From positions 1 through 64,000 of the forward strand of contig NZ_JAROAV010000024.1 in NCBI RefSeq assembly GCF_029439465.1: a stretch of DNA of 64,000 nt, read 5' to 3'. This stretch comes from Luteipulveratus flavus (GTDB lineage Bacteria; Actinomycetota; Actinomycetes; Actinomycetales; Dermatophilaceae). The notes below the pieces were generated by a model. The model was not told where the DNA came from. It saw only the letters and a list, made by a program, of their open reading frames with translations, and did no database searches. Within the stretch, counting starts at the first letter, position 1, and each line of letters opens with the position of its first letter. This document shows, one piece after another, positions 33,230 through 41,700 of this stretch. Made by a program: the position numbers and the translations under genes.

Positions 33230-34252
33230 GTGACGCTTCCCCTCTCGGTCCTGGACCTCTCCCCCGTCTCCTCCGGCCGCACCTCCTCCGACGCCGTCCG
33301 CGAGTCGGTCGAGCTCGCGCGGTCGACGGAGGCCGACGGGTACCGGCGCTTCTGGGCCGCCGAGCACCACAACATCGCCAGCGTCGCCAGCTCCGCACCG
33401 GCGGTCATGATCGCCACGGTCGCCGCAGCCACGTCGCGCATCCGGGTCGGCTCCGGCGGCATCATGCTGCCGAACCACGCACCGCTGCAGGTCGCCGAGA
33501 CCTTCCGGGTGCTCGAGGCCCTGCACCCGGGGCGCATCGACCTCGGGCTCGGACGCGCACCCGGCACCGACCAGCTGACCGCGCTCGCGCTGCGCCGCAG
33601 CCGTGAGGCGCTGGGCGCCGACGACTTCCCGCAGCAGTACGCCGAGCTGCTCGCCTACGTCGACGGCTTCCCGGACGGCCACCCGTTCGAGCCCATCTCG
33701 GCCCAGCCCACCGACGTCCCCCTGCCGCCGGTGTGGATCCTCGGGTCGAGCCTGTACGGCGCGCAGGCGGCCGGTGCGTTCGGCACGCCGTTCGCGTTCG
33801 CCGGGCACTTCGGCACCGCCGACCCGGTCGAGGCGATGGACGCCTACCGGTCCTCGTTCCGCCCGCAGGAGCGCCCGGGCGCGCTCACCGAGCCCTACGC
33901 GATGCTCGCGGTGTCGGCGATCGTCGCGCGCGATGAGGAGCGGGCCGGCCGTCTCGCCCGGGCCGCGACGCTGTCCATGGTCCGTCTGCGGCAGAACCGC
34001 CCGGGACCGATGCCCAGCCCCGAGGAGGCCCAGGCGCACGAGTGGACCGAGCTGGAGGAGTCGATGGGCGCGGCGTTCGGCCGGTTCGCGACCGTGGGCA
34101 CGCCGGAGCAGGTCGTCGCCGGTCTGCGCGAGCGCGCCGAGGCCAGCGGCGCCGACGAGCTGATGGTCGCCACCAACGTCCACGGCGCCCAGGAGCGTCG
34201 GGACTCCTACACCCTGCTCGCCGACGCCTGGGGCCTATCGTCGGGCGCATGA
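33230..34252 (+). CDS. LLM-class flavin-dependent oxidoreductase (luciferase-like)
   Basis: A 340-residue luciferase-like monooxygenase with the MsnO8/YhbW-type start LPLSVLDLSPVSSG, then FWAAEHHNIASVASSAP, RVGSGGIMLPNHAPLQVAE and HPGRIDLGLGRAPGTD. It uses reduced FMN (or F420 in some relatives); the substrate is unknown. The GTG is at 33230, 21 nt after the RibD-like stop. The ATGA at its end overlaps the next gene. A TATCGT box inside its 3' end could also drive the downstream gene. Confidence 0.86.
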   Translation: MTLPLSVLDLSPVSSGRTSSDAVRESVELARSTEADGYRRFWAAEHHNIASVASSAPAVMIATVAAATSRIRVGSGGIMLPNHAPLQVAETFRVLEALHPGRIDLGLGRAPGTDQLTALALRRSREALGADDFPQQYAELLAYVDGFPDGHPFEPISAQPTDVPLPPVWILGSSLYGAQAAGAFGTPFAFAGHFGTADPVEAMDAYRSSFRPQERPGALTEPYAMLAVSAIVARDEERAGRLARAATLSMVRLRQNRPGPMPSPEEAQAHEWTELEESMGAAFGRFATVGTPEQVVAGLRERAEASGADELMVATNVHGAQERRDSYTLLADAWGLSSGA

Positions 34253-34791
34253 ACCTGGACCGTCCCGAGCACCCCGACCCCTACTCCCTGCTCCCCTCCG
34301 TCCCGCCGCTGCAGGTGAGCAGTGACTCGTTCTCCGACGGCGACACCCTGCCGGAGGCCCAGGTGTTCGACGACTGGGGCATGAGCGGCGCGAACACCTC
34401 CCCGCAGCTGTCCTGGTCGGGCGCTCCGGAGGGCACGACCTCGTACGCGATCACCTGCTTCGACCCCGACGCGCCCACGCCGTCGGGGTTCTGGCACTGG
34501 CTGCTGATCGGCATCCCCGCCGGCACGACCTCGCTGCCCGCCGGCGCCGGGGACGGCTCGGACCTGCCGCCCGGCGCCTTCCAGATCCGCAACGACTTCG
34601 GCGCCCAGGCGTACGGCGGCGCCGCGCCGCCGGCGGGTGACCGGCCGCACCGGTACATGTTCGCCGTGCACGCGATCGGCGGCGACGCCCTCCCGATCGA
34701 TGACACCGCGAGCGCTGCTGCAGCCGCCTTCAACATCGGCGGGCAGCAGCTGGCCCGCGGCGTCATCACGGCCACCTACGCCGTCTCCTGA
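34249..34791 (+). CDS. YbhB/YbcL (PEBP, Raf-kinase-inhibitor-like) protein
   Basis: A 180-residue phosphatidylethanolamine-binding-type protein: GANTSPQLSWSGAPEGTTSYAI, DPDAPTPSGFWHWLLIGIP and YGGAAPPAGDRPHRYMFAVHAI, the anion-binding-pocket segments of the family. No signal peptide is evident, so cytoplasmic. Role unknown. The ATG overlaps the LLM stop by 4 nt. Confidence 0.87.
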   Translation: MNLDRPEHPDPYSLLPSVPPLQVSSDSFSDGDTLPEAQVFDDWGMSGANTSPQLSWSGAPEGTTSYAITCFDPDAPTPSGFWHWLLIGIPAGTTSLPAGAGDGSDLPPGAFQIRNDFGAQAYGGAAPPAGDRPHRYMFAVHAIGGDALPIDDTASAAAAAFNIGGQQLARGVITATYAVS

Positions 34792-34797
34792 CCGCGT

Positions 34798-34830
34798 CGC
34801 GCCGTCGGCCGACGACCGGCGGACGGCGCG
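34798..34830. terminator. Terminator between the PEBP and desD genes
   Basis: 9-bp stem CGCGCCGTC (34798-34806) / GACGGCGCG (34822-34830) between two convergent genes, seven bases after the PEBP stop. Confidence 0.65.
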
Positions 34831-34836
34831 CCCGGC

Positions 34837-36624
34837 TCAGCCCTGCCCGACGTGCGCCGCGATCGGGTTCACCAGCTCGCCGGCGAAGATCAGCGACTCG
34901 GCCTGGTCGGCGAGGTCGACCATCTGCACGGTGTTGCGCAGCTGCAACCGGTTCAGGCAGCTGTGCCGGAACGTCGGGCGGAACAGGTCGTACCGGCGCG
35001 CGGTCTCGGCCAGCTCAGGATGGTCGTGCTCGTGCTCGCGGATGCACGCGGCGACCTGCGCCCAGAAGTCGTCCTCGGCAATGACCCCGTCACCGTCCAG
35101 GATCGCGGCGAGGAACCGCAGGAACCCGTCGAAGACGTCGGTGTGCAACGACAGCGCGCGCACGTCCTGCGGCACGTCCGCCCGGACGCGGGCGATCTCG
35201 TCCGGCACCGGGAGGTCGCCCATCACCGCGATCTCCTCGCCGACGTCCTTCATCAGCATCCGGACGGGGACGTGGTCCCGGACGACCATGACGAGGTTCT
35301 CGCCGTGCGGCATGTACGCGAGCTCGTAGCGCAGCAGGCAGTGGACGACCGGGCGGACGTACGCCCGCAGGTACGACCGCAGCCACTCGGACGCTGGTAA
35401 GCCAGAGGCACGAATCATGGCTGACACCAGTGCGTTTCCGTCACCGTCGCGGTGCAGCAGCGAGGCCATGGTGGCGAGCCGCTCGTCCGGTGCGATCCGG
35501 TCCACGGGGCTCTCCCGCCACAGCGCGGCAACCATCTTCTGGTGGGGCGAGACCCGGTCGAGCCGGTGGTACGCGTCCCCGGTGTAGCCGACGGACGCCC
35601 GCTCCCGCAGGATGCCGAAACCGCACTCCCGCAGCGTCGGGTCGGCGTCGACCAGCTGCCCGACCCAGTCGTTGATCGCCGGGGTGGCGCGCATGTACCG
35701 CGGCGAGAGCCCGCGCACGAACCCCATGTTCTGGATGGAGAGCGACATCTTGACGTAGTGCCGCTCCGGCTGCGCGCTGTTGAAGAACGTGCGGATCGAC
35801 TGCTGCGGCTGGTAGGAGTCCTCGCCCACGCCGAGGTGGACCAGGTCCTGCCGGCCGAGGTCCGGCGCGAAGGTGATGGCGATCTTGTTGACCCACTGCC
35901 ACGGGTGCACCGGCACGAGCACGTAGTCGGCCGGGTCGAGGCCGAGCGCCCGCAGTCGGTCATGGAAGGCCTCCAGGGCCGGCTCGCCCAGCTCGCCCGC
36001 GTACAGGCGCTGCTCGTCCAGACCCCGTCCGCAGGCCAGGTGCGTCACGGCCCGCCGCGCGGCGAGCCAGACGAGCCGGACGGGTGCGCCCGTCTCGGGG
36101 GCGTAGGCCGCGTAGTCGTCGGCGCCGTACCCGATGCGGCCGTTGTTGGCGACGAAGGCCGGGTGTCCCTCGGTCATCGCGGACTCGATCTGCTGGTAGT
36201 CCGCATCCAGGAGCGTGGCGACGTCGCGGGCGCCGTGCTCGGACTTCCAGGCGGCGGCGCTCAGGGTGCTGGCGATCTCCTCCAGGTAGGTCGGCAGGAG
36301 TGCGTCGGAGATCCCGAGCGCCGGCGCCAGCTCGGTGATCAGCTCCTGCGCGTCCAGCCGGGTCGGCACGCCGTCGACCGTGCGCTCGATGCTCCGACCG
36401 TCGATCGCCCAGTGCTCCAGGTGGTGCCGGCGTGCCCGGAACCGGTAGACCACCCGGCCGGAGTCGACGGCCAGGCGGTGGCCGTCCTCGTCCGCGACGG
36501 GCGCGACGAGTCGTTCGTGCGCGAGCTCGGCGATGATCTTGCCGACCAGTGCCCGTTGCGCCCCCTCCATCGTGCGGGTCGTCAGATGTGTTGCGTACGA
36601 GTCCTGCTCGGTCGTGACGGTCAT
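34837..36624 (-). CDS. desD: IucA/IucC-family siderophore synthetase (DesD-like)
   Basis: A 595-residue NIS (NRPS-independent siderophore) synthetase. Core motifs: HPAFVANNGRIGYGADDYAAYAPE (ATP and carboxylate site), VPVHPWQW, MSLSIQNMGFVRGLSPRYM, and in the C-terminal FhuF-like region YMPHGENLVMVVRDHVPVRMLMKD. Length and order match DesD, which condenses N-hydroxy-N-succinyl-cadaverine units into desferrioxamines. It is coupled to the acyltransferase upstream by an ATGA overlap (36621-36624). Control is through the iron box at 38552-38570. Confidence 0.9.
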   Translation of the reverse strand: MTVTTEQDSYATHLTTRTMEGAQRALVGKIIAELAHERLVAPVADEDGHRLAVDSGRVVYRFRARRHHLEHWAIDGRSIERTVDGVPTRLDAQELITELAPALGISDALLPTYLEEIASTLSAAAWKSEHGARDVATLLDADYQQIESAMTEGHPAFVANNGRIGYGADDYAAYAPETGAPVRLVWLAARRAVTHLACGRGLDEQRLYAGELGEPALEAFHDRLRALGLDPADYVLVPVHPWQWVNKIAITFAPDLGRQDLVHLGVGEDSYQPQQSIRTFFNSAQPERHYVKMSLSIQNMGFVRGLSPRYMRATPAINDWVGQLVDADPTLRECGFGILRERASVGYTGDAYHRLDRVSPHQKMVAALWRESPVDRIAPDERLATMASLLHRDGDGNALVSAMIRASGLPASEWLRSYLRAYVRPVVHCLLRYELAYMPHGENLVMVVRDHVPVRMLMKDVGEEIAVMGDLPVPDEIARVRADVPQDVRALSLHTDVFDGFLRFLAAILDGDGVIAEDDFWAQVAACIREHEHDHPELAETARRYDLFRPTFRHSCLNRLQLRNTVQMVDLADQAESLIFAGELVNPIAAHVGQG

Positions 36625-37172
36625 CGTGCTCCTCCGATGGTCGAGGCGGTGAAGGCGTCGCGCGTAACCACCGACAGGGCGGCGACCTTGTCCGCGAGCC
36701 GGACGTGCCGGAGGACCTCGAACCCGGCGGCGGCGTTCAGTGCGGCGATACGGCTGTTGCGGACGTCCGGCTCGACGACCACGCGCCGTACGCCGGGTGG
36801 TCGGAAGCACTCCTGCAGCACGGCTCGCATCACCGTGGCGGTGAACCCGTGGACCGGGCGGTCGGTCGGCGCGACCAGCAGATGCATCCCGACGTCCCCG
36901 GTCCGCAGCTCGGGCAGCCCCACGAGCTCGCGCCGGCTCGGGTCGTACCGCTCGGCGAGGAACGCCGGCTCGCCGTCGACCCGACCGAGGTACGCGTGGT
37001 GGTACGGGTCGGCGGCGATGACCCGGTACGCCTCCCGCACCTGCGCGACCGTGTGGTCCTGCATCCCCCAGAAGACCGAGCGCGGGTGCGTGACCCAGGC
37101 GTGCAGCAGACCAGCGTCCGCGTCCGGCTCGACCGGCGCCATCCCGATCGTGCCGACGGTGGCCGCGGTCAT
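36621..37172 (-). CDS. desC: Siderophore-type acyltransferase (DesC/IucB-like GNAT)
   Basis: A 183-residue GNAT of the siderophore acyl-CoA transferase group: HAWVTHPRSVFWGMQDHTVAQV, DPYHHAYLGRVDGEPAFLAERYDP, and GMHLLVAPTDRPVHGFTATVMRAV. DesC transfers succinyl or acetyl from CoA to N-hydroxycadaverine. It lies between the hydroxylase and the synthetase with 4-nt overlaps on both sides, so the three are translated as a block. Confidence 0.88.
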   Translation of the reverse strand: MTAATVGTIGMAPVEPDADAGLLHAWVTHPRSVFWGMQDHTVAQVREAYRVIAADPYHHAYLGRVDGEPAFLAERYDPSRRELVGLPELRTGDVGMHLLVAPTDRPVHGFTATVMRAVLQECFRPPGVRRVVVEPDVRNSRIAALNAAAGFEVLRHVRLADKVAALSVVTRDAFTASTIGGAR

Positions 37173-38455
37173 CGGACCGGCTCCGTCACCCGCAGCCGCT
37201 CGGGGACGCCGAACTCCTGGAAGGCGATCCGGTGCTCGATCGGGTACACCTCGCGGCCGAGGATGCTCGCGAGGATGACCGAGCTGCGGTACGCGCCCAT
37301 CCCGAGGTCGGGTGCGACGAACCCGTGGGTGTGCTCCTCGGCGTTCTGCACGAAGACCTCCCCGCCGGCGAGGCTGACGTCGTAGGTGTCGGACGCCAGG
37401 AACCGGCCGTGCTCGTCCCACCGGATGCGGTCGCGGACCGGGTCCAGGAAGGTCGGCACCGTGGGGGCGTATCCCGTTGCCAGTACGAGGGACTCGGTGG
37501 TGAGGCAGGCGTCCTCGTGCGACTCGAGGTGGTGCAGGTCCAGGGTGTACCGGCTGCCGTCCCATCCGGCGGCGGTCACCTCCATGCCGGTGAGCAGCGT
37601 GGTGGGCACGCCGCCGGCGACCTGCTTGGCGTACAGCGTGTCGAAGATCGCGTCGACCGTGCTCGCGCTGATGCCCTTGTACAGGCTGCGCTGCTCCCGC
37701 AGCAGGCTGCGGCGCCGGTCGGCGGGCAGTGACCGGAAGTGGCGGGAGTACTCCGGTGACGTCAGCTCGAGCGTGAGCTTGGTGTACTCCATCGGGAAGA
37801 ACCGGGGCGAGCGCGTGACCCAGCGCAGGGCGTAGTCGTGGTCCTCGATGTCGGTCAGCAGGTCGGCGTAGATCTCGGCGGCGCTCTGACCGCTACCGAC
37901 GACGGTGATCGATCCGGTGCGCTGCAGGTCCTGCTTGCGGCGCAGGTAGTCCGCCGAGTGCAGGACGGGTCCGTCCAGCCCGATGCACGGCTCGGGCACG
38001 CACGGCTGGGTTCCGGTGCCGAGCACCAGCCGCCGGGTGCGGTACCGCTCCCCCGTCGCCGTCCCGACGACGTACGCCTGCCCGTCGTGCTCCACCGTCT
38101 GCACGCCCTGGCCGAACCGCACGGACGTCAGGCGTTCGCTCGCCCACCGGCAGTACTGGTCGTACTCGGCACGCAACGGGTAGAAGCTCTCCCGGATGTA
38201 GAAGGGGTAGAGCCGGCCGGTCTGCTTGAGGTAGGCCAGGAAGGAGTACGGCGAGGTGGGGTCGGCCATCGTCACCAGGTCGGCGAGGAAGGGCACCTGC
38301 AGGGTCGCCTCGGGCAGGAGCATGCCCGGGTGCCAGCCGAACTGGTCACGGGCCTCCAGGAACAGCGCGTCCAGGTCCTCCAGCGGCTCGGCCAGGCACG
38401 CGAGGCCGAGGTTGAACGGGCCGAGCCCGATGCCGATGAGGTCGTACGTGCGCAT
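37169..38455 (-). CDS. desB: Siderophore N-hydroxylating monooxygenase (DesB-like)
   Basis: A 428-residue flavin N-monooxygenase. The FAD loop is GIGLGPFNLGLACLAE, the substrate entry motif is FGWHPGMLLPEATLQVPFLADLV, the NADPH loop is VVGSGQSAAEIY, and the conserved ATGYAPTVP follows. DesB hydroxylates cadaverine or lysine. The decarboxylase desA that normally precedes desB in Streptomyces is not here. Its ATG (38453-38455) overlaps the stop of a 25-codon upstream ORF (TGATG), and GGAGGG lies within that ORF's end. Confidence 0.9.
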   Translation of the reverse strand: MRTYDLIGIGLGPFNLGLACLAEPLEDLDALFLEARDQFGWHPGMLLPEATLQVPFLADLVTMADPTSPYSFLAYLKQTGRLYPFYIRESFYPLRAEYDQYCRWASERLTSVRFGQGVQTVEHDGQAYVVGTATGERYRTRRLVLGTGTQPCVPEPCIGLDGPVLHSADYLRRKQDLQRTGSITVVGSGQSAAEIYADLLTDIEDHDYALRWVTRSPRFFPMEYTKLTLELTSPEYSRHFRSLPADRRRSLLREQRSLYKGISASTVDAIFDTLYAKQVAGGVPTTLLTGMEVTAAGWDGSRYTLDLHHLESHEDACLTTESLVLATGYAPTVPTFLDPVRDRIRWDEHGRFLASDTYDVSLAGGEVFVQNAEEHTHGFVAPDLGMGAYRSSVILASILGREVYPIEHRIAFQEFGVPERLRVTEPVR

Positions 38456-38532
38456 CAGCCCTCCACCGTCCGGGCGCGGGCGCCGTCGTCGCCATGAGCG
38501 GGGTGGAGCGGGTGGTGGAGGGGTGCAGTCAC
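38455..38532 (-). CDS. His-rich small ORF translationally coupled to desB
   Basis: A 25-residue ORF starting GTG at 38530-38532 with a GAGAGGA site 5 nt upstream (38538-38544). The peptide opens MTAPLHHPLHPAHGDD and ends TVEG. Its TGA overlaps the desB ATG (TGATG). It lies directly downstream of the iron box. It could be a leader peptide, a metal-binding microprotein, or a chance ORF that only provides coupling. No family is recognised. No decarboxylase remnant is seen in it. Confidence 0.55.
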   Translation of the reverse strand: MTAPLHHPLHPAHGDDGARARTVEG

Positions 38533-38551
38533 CGCGGTCCTCTCGTCGAAG

Positions 38552-38570
38552 ATAGGTAAGGCTTACCTAC
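38552..38570 (-). promoter_or_regulatory. IdeR/DmdR (DtxR-family) iron box
   Basis: A 19-bp palindrome whose core TAGGTAAGGCTTACCTA (38553-38569) fits the DtxR/IdeR consensus almost exactly. It lies 20 nt before the first start codon of the siderophore operon, so Fe-loaded repressor should block transcription. Confidence 0.88.
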
Positions 38571-38641
38571 TTAACCGCATCGCACGGTGCTACCGGCCCG
38601 TCGGGGGCATCCGTTGATGTGATCTACGTCTCGTCGGAGAC

Positions 38642-38678
38642 CGCGACGAGCCCCGGCATAGTGCCGGGGCTCGTCGCG
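38642..38678 (-). terminator. Terminator after the M4-M28 protease gene
   Basis: A 16-bp perfect stem (38642-38657 with 38663-38678; arms start CGCGACGAG and end CTCGTCGCG) with a 5-nt loop, 31 nt past the protease stop. The strongest hairpin in the window. Confidence 0.92.
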
Positions 38679-38708
38679 AGCCCTCCTCTCGTCGTGGGGC
38701 CACCCGGG

Positions 38709-41700
38709 TCAGGGCAGCGTGAGCTTGAAGGAGTAGAGGGTTCCGGTGTCGCCGGTGTAGTAGTCGGTCACCTTCAGCGTCCAGGTGCCCTGCGCGGAGA
38801 CCGACGTGACCGGCACGGTCTTCGTGGTGAAGCCGTCACGGGTTCCGCAGCTGCCGTACGACGCCGTCTCGAGCGTGTAGCTGCGGCCGTCGGGCGCGAC
38901 CAGCACGACACCGAAGTCCTCCTCGCACGAGTGGTAGATGTCGTACGCCGCCGTCACCGAGGTGACGGTGTCCGCACAGGTCGAGGTGACCGGGCTGGAC
39001 GCCGTGGCGTTGTCACGGATCGGGTAGTCGGTGCCGTTGGTGAACGACTTGGTGGTGCAACCGCCCGGCGTCGACCCGTTCACGGTCAGCGAGTACGTCG
39101 CCGAGTGGCTGACCGCACCGCCGGCGGTGACCGTCACCTGGTAGGTGCCCGACGGCGTGGTCGCCGACGTCGCGACCGTCATCGTCGAGCTGCCGCCCGT
39201 GGTGACCGAGGCGGGGTTGAAAGTGGCGGTCGCACCGGACGGCAGCCCGGACGCCGACAGGGTCACCGTCTGCGCGCTCCCCGACGTGGTCGCCGTGGAG
39301 ACGGTGGCCGTCGCGGACGAGCCGGCGTTGACCGTGCCCGAGGACGGCGACAGGCTCATCGAGAAGTCGTTGGTCGGGGTGCTGGTGCCGACCGCCTGCT
39401 TCCAGATGGTGTACGCGATGCCATCCGCCGAGCGGTCCAGACCCGTGGTGTTGATGTTGGACGGGTAGGAGTCGCAGGCCGAGTGGTAGCAGGAGTCGTA
39501 CGCCGCGTTGGCCGTACCGCCCCACTTGGACGCCTGCGCGCTGGTCTTGCGCGCGCTGGCCCCCATCGCGTAGCCGCTGGTCGCGATGCCCGCCTGCTCG
39601 AACGAGTAGTCGTCCGACCGTCCGGCACCCTCGGTGTTCTCCTCCGGCTGCAGGTTGAGGGAGTCCCAGTACGCCTTCATGGGCGCCGCCGCCGCGGAGG
39701 TGACGTGGTTGATGAAGTAACCACCGTTCTTCGAGGCGATCATGTCGAAGTTGTAGTACGCCTTGAGCTGCGACTTCTGCGTGGAGGTCAGCTGGTTGAC
39801 GTAGTACTTCGAGCCGTTCAGACCCTGCTCCTCGTCGGTCCACCACGCGAACCGGACGTGGCCGTCCATGGTCGGCTTCGCGGCGGCGAGGGCCAGGGCG
39901 TTCTCCAGCAGCGCGACCGAGCCGGAGCCGTTGTCGTTGATGCCCGGGCCGGCCGAGACGCTGTCGAGGTGGGCGCCGAACATGTACGTCTTGGCGGCGT
40001 CACCACCCGGGTAGTCGGCGATCAGGTTGTCCGAGGGGTAGGTGCAGGTCGTGCACCGCTGCCGGGTGACCGTGTAGCCGGCCGCCTTGAGCTTGTTCTC
40101 GACGTAGGTCGTCGAGGCGGTGTAGCCGGCCGAGCCCGCGCGGCGGTTGCCGCCGTTGCTGGTCGCCGTGTCCTGCAGCGACTGCAGGTGGGCCTGCATG
40201 TTGGTCAGCGAGATGTCCGGAGGCGTCGAGCCGCCGGGACCGCCACTGCCGACGGTGAGGGTGTACGTCGCCGTCTTGGTGACGCTGCCCGCGGCCGACA
40301 CGGTGACCTGGTACGTCCCCGCCGGGGTGGTGCTCCCCGTCGTGACCGTCATCGTCGAGCTGCTGCCGGTGGTCACCGACGCGGGGCTGAACGACGCCGA
40401 CGCGCCGCTCGGGAGGCCGGACGCCGAGAGCGACACCGTCTGGGCCGTCCCGGACGTCGTCTGGGTGGCCACCGTGGCGCTGGTCGACGCACCCGGCGTC
40501 ACGCTGCCGGACGTGGGCGCCAGGCTGACCGAGAAGTCGCTGGTCGGCGAGGCGGTGCAGGTCGGCTCGCCGGTCTGCGTCCCGACGCCGACGCCCAGCC
40601 AGGCGTTCTTGACCGCGTCGAACTCGGTGCACGAGCCCGGGTAGAGATCCTTGGCGGCGGTCAGGGTCGCGACGCGCTCCTTCGCGTGCGTCCAGGAGGA
40701 GGTCTTGCGCTGCAGGCCGTTGGTGAAGATGTTGGTGGCCTTCTGGACGCCGATCCCGGTGATCGAGCTCGGGCCGCCGGAGCAGATCGGGCTGGTGGGC
40801 TTGCCGCCGCCGGGGTTGTTGCCCTCGGCCAGCAGGTAGAACCAGTGGTTCTGAGGCCCGGCACCGGCGTGCACCTCGGTGGAGGAGGTCAGCTGCGGCA
40901 CACAGTTCGGGTCGCCGACCTTGGACGGGTCGTACATGTACCGGATCGGTCCCTGGCCGACCAGGTCGATCATCTCGCCGACCTCGTAGTCGGGGGTGTC
41001 CTTGGCATTGTTGGCGTACGCCTCGGTCGCCGCGCCGTAGATGTCGCCGGTCGACTCGTTCATGCCGCCGGCCTCGTTCCTGGAGGCGGAGCCACCGGAG
41101 AACTGGAAGATGCCGTGGCCGAACTCGTGGCCCACGACGTCCATCGACGTCGCCTGCTTGGAGTTCGCCTGGTTGTGGCCGAAGCTGCCGTACGAGCCGT
41201 TCCAGACGGCGTTCACCTGGTTCAGGCCGACGCGGGCGGGGTAGGCCTTGCCGGTGCCGTCGATGCCGTTGCGGCCCGCCCAGGCCTTGAGCATCGCGTA
41301 CTCCTGCTCACCGGCGTACATCGCGTCGACACAGGCGGTCGGCAGGTCGGTGCCGCTGCCGTTGCCCCAGACGTCGTCGCTGTCGGTGTAGACGGTGCCG
41401 GTCTGGCCACCGCACTGCAGGCCCGGCGCCGCCGTGCTCTTCATCGAGTACGAGCCGGAGCTGCCGGTGGTGGTGAAGCCGACCTGACCGACGTGGTTGC
41501 CGGTGCCGGTGGCGTCCACGACCAGGTCGTGGGTCCGGATGACGCCGCCTTGCCGGGCGTCGACGAACACGTGCTGCCGGGACTCCTTGCCCTTCTTCGT
41601 GCCCTCGACGAAGACCTCCCAGGCCAGCCTGGGCGTCGCGCCGGTGGCGTCGACCACGAGGCGCGGACGCTTCGCGGAGGTCACGGTGTCGAGCTGCTGG

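Noticed and set aside
34837-38455. Aerobactin- or rhizobactin-type siderophore operon
   Set aside because: There is a single IucA/IucC-type synthetase of DesD length with a DesB/DesC-like pair. Aerobactin needs two synthetases.
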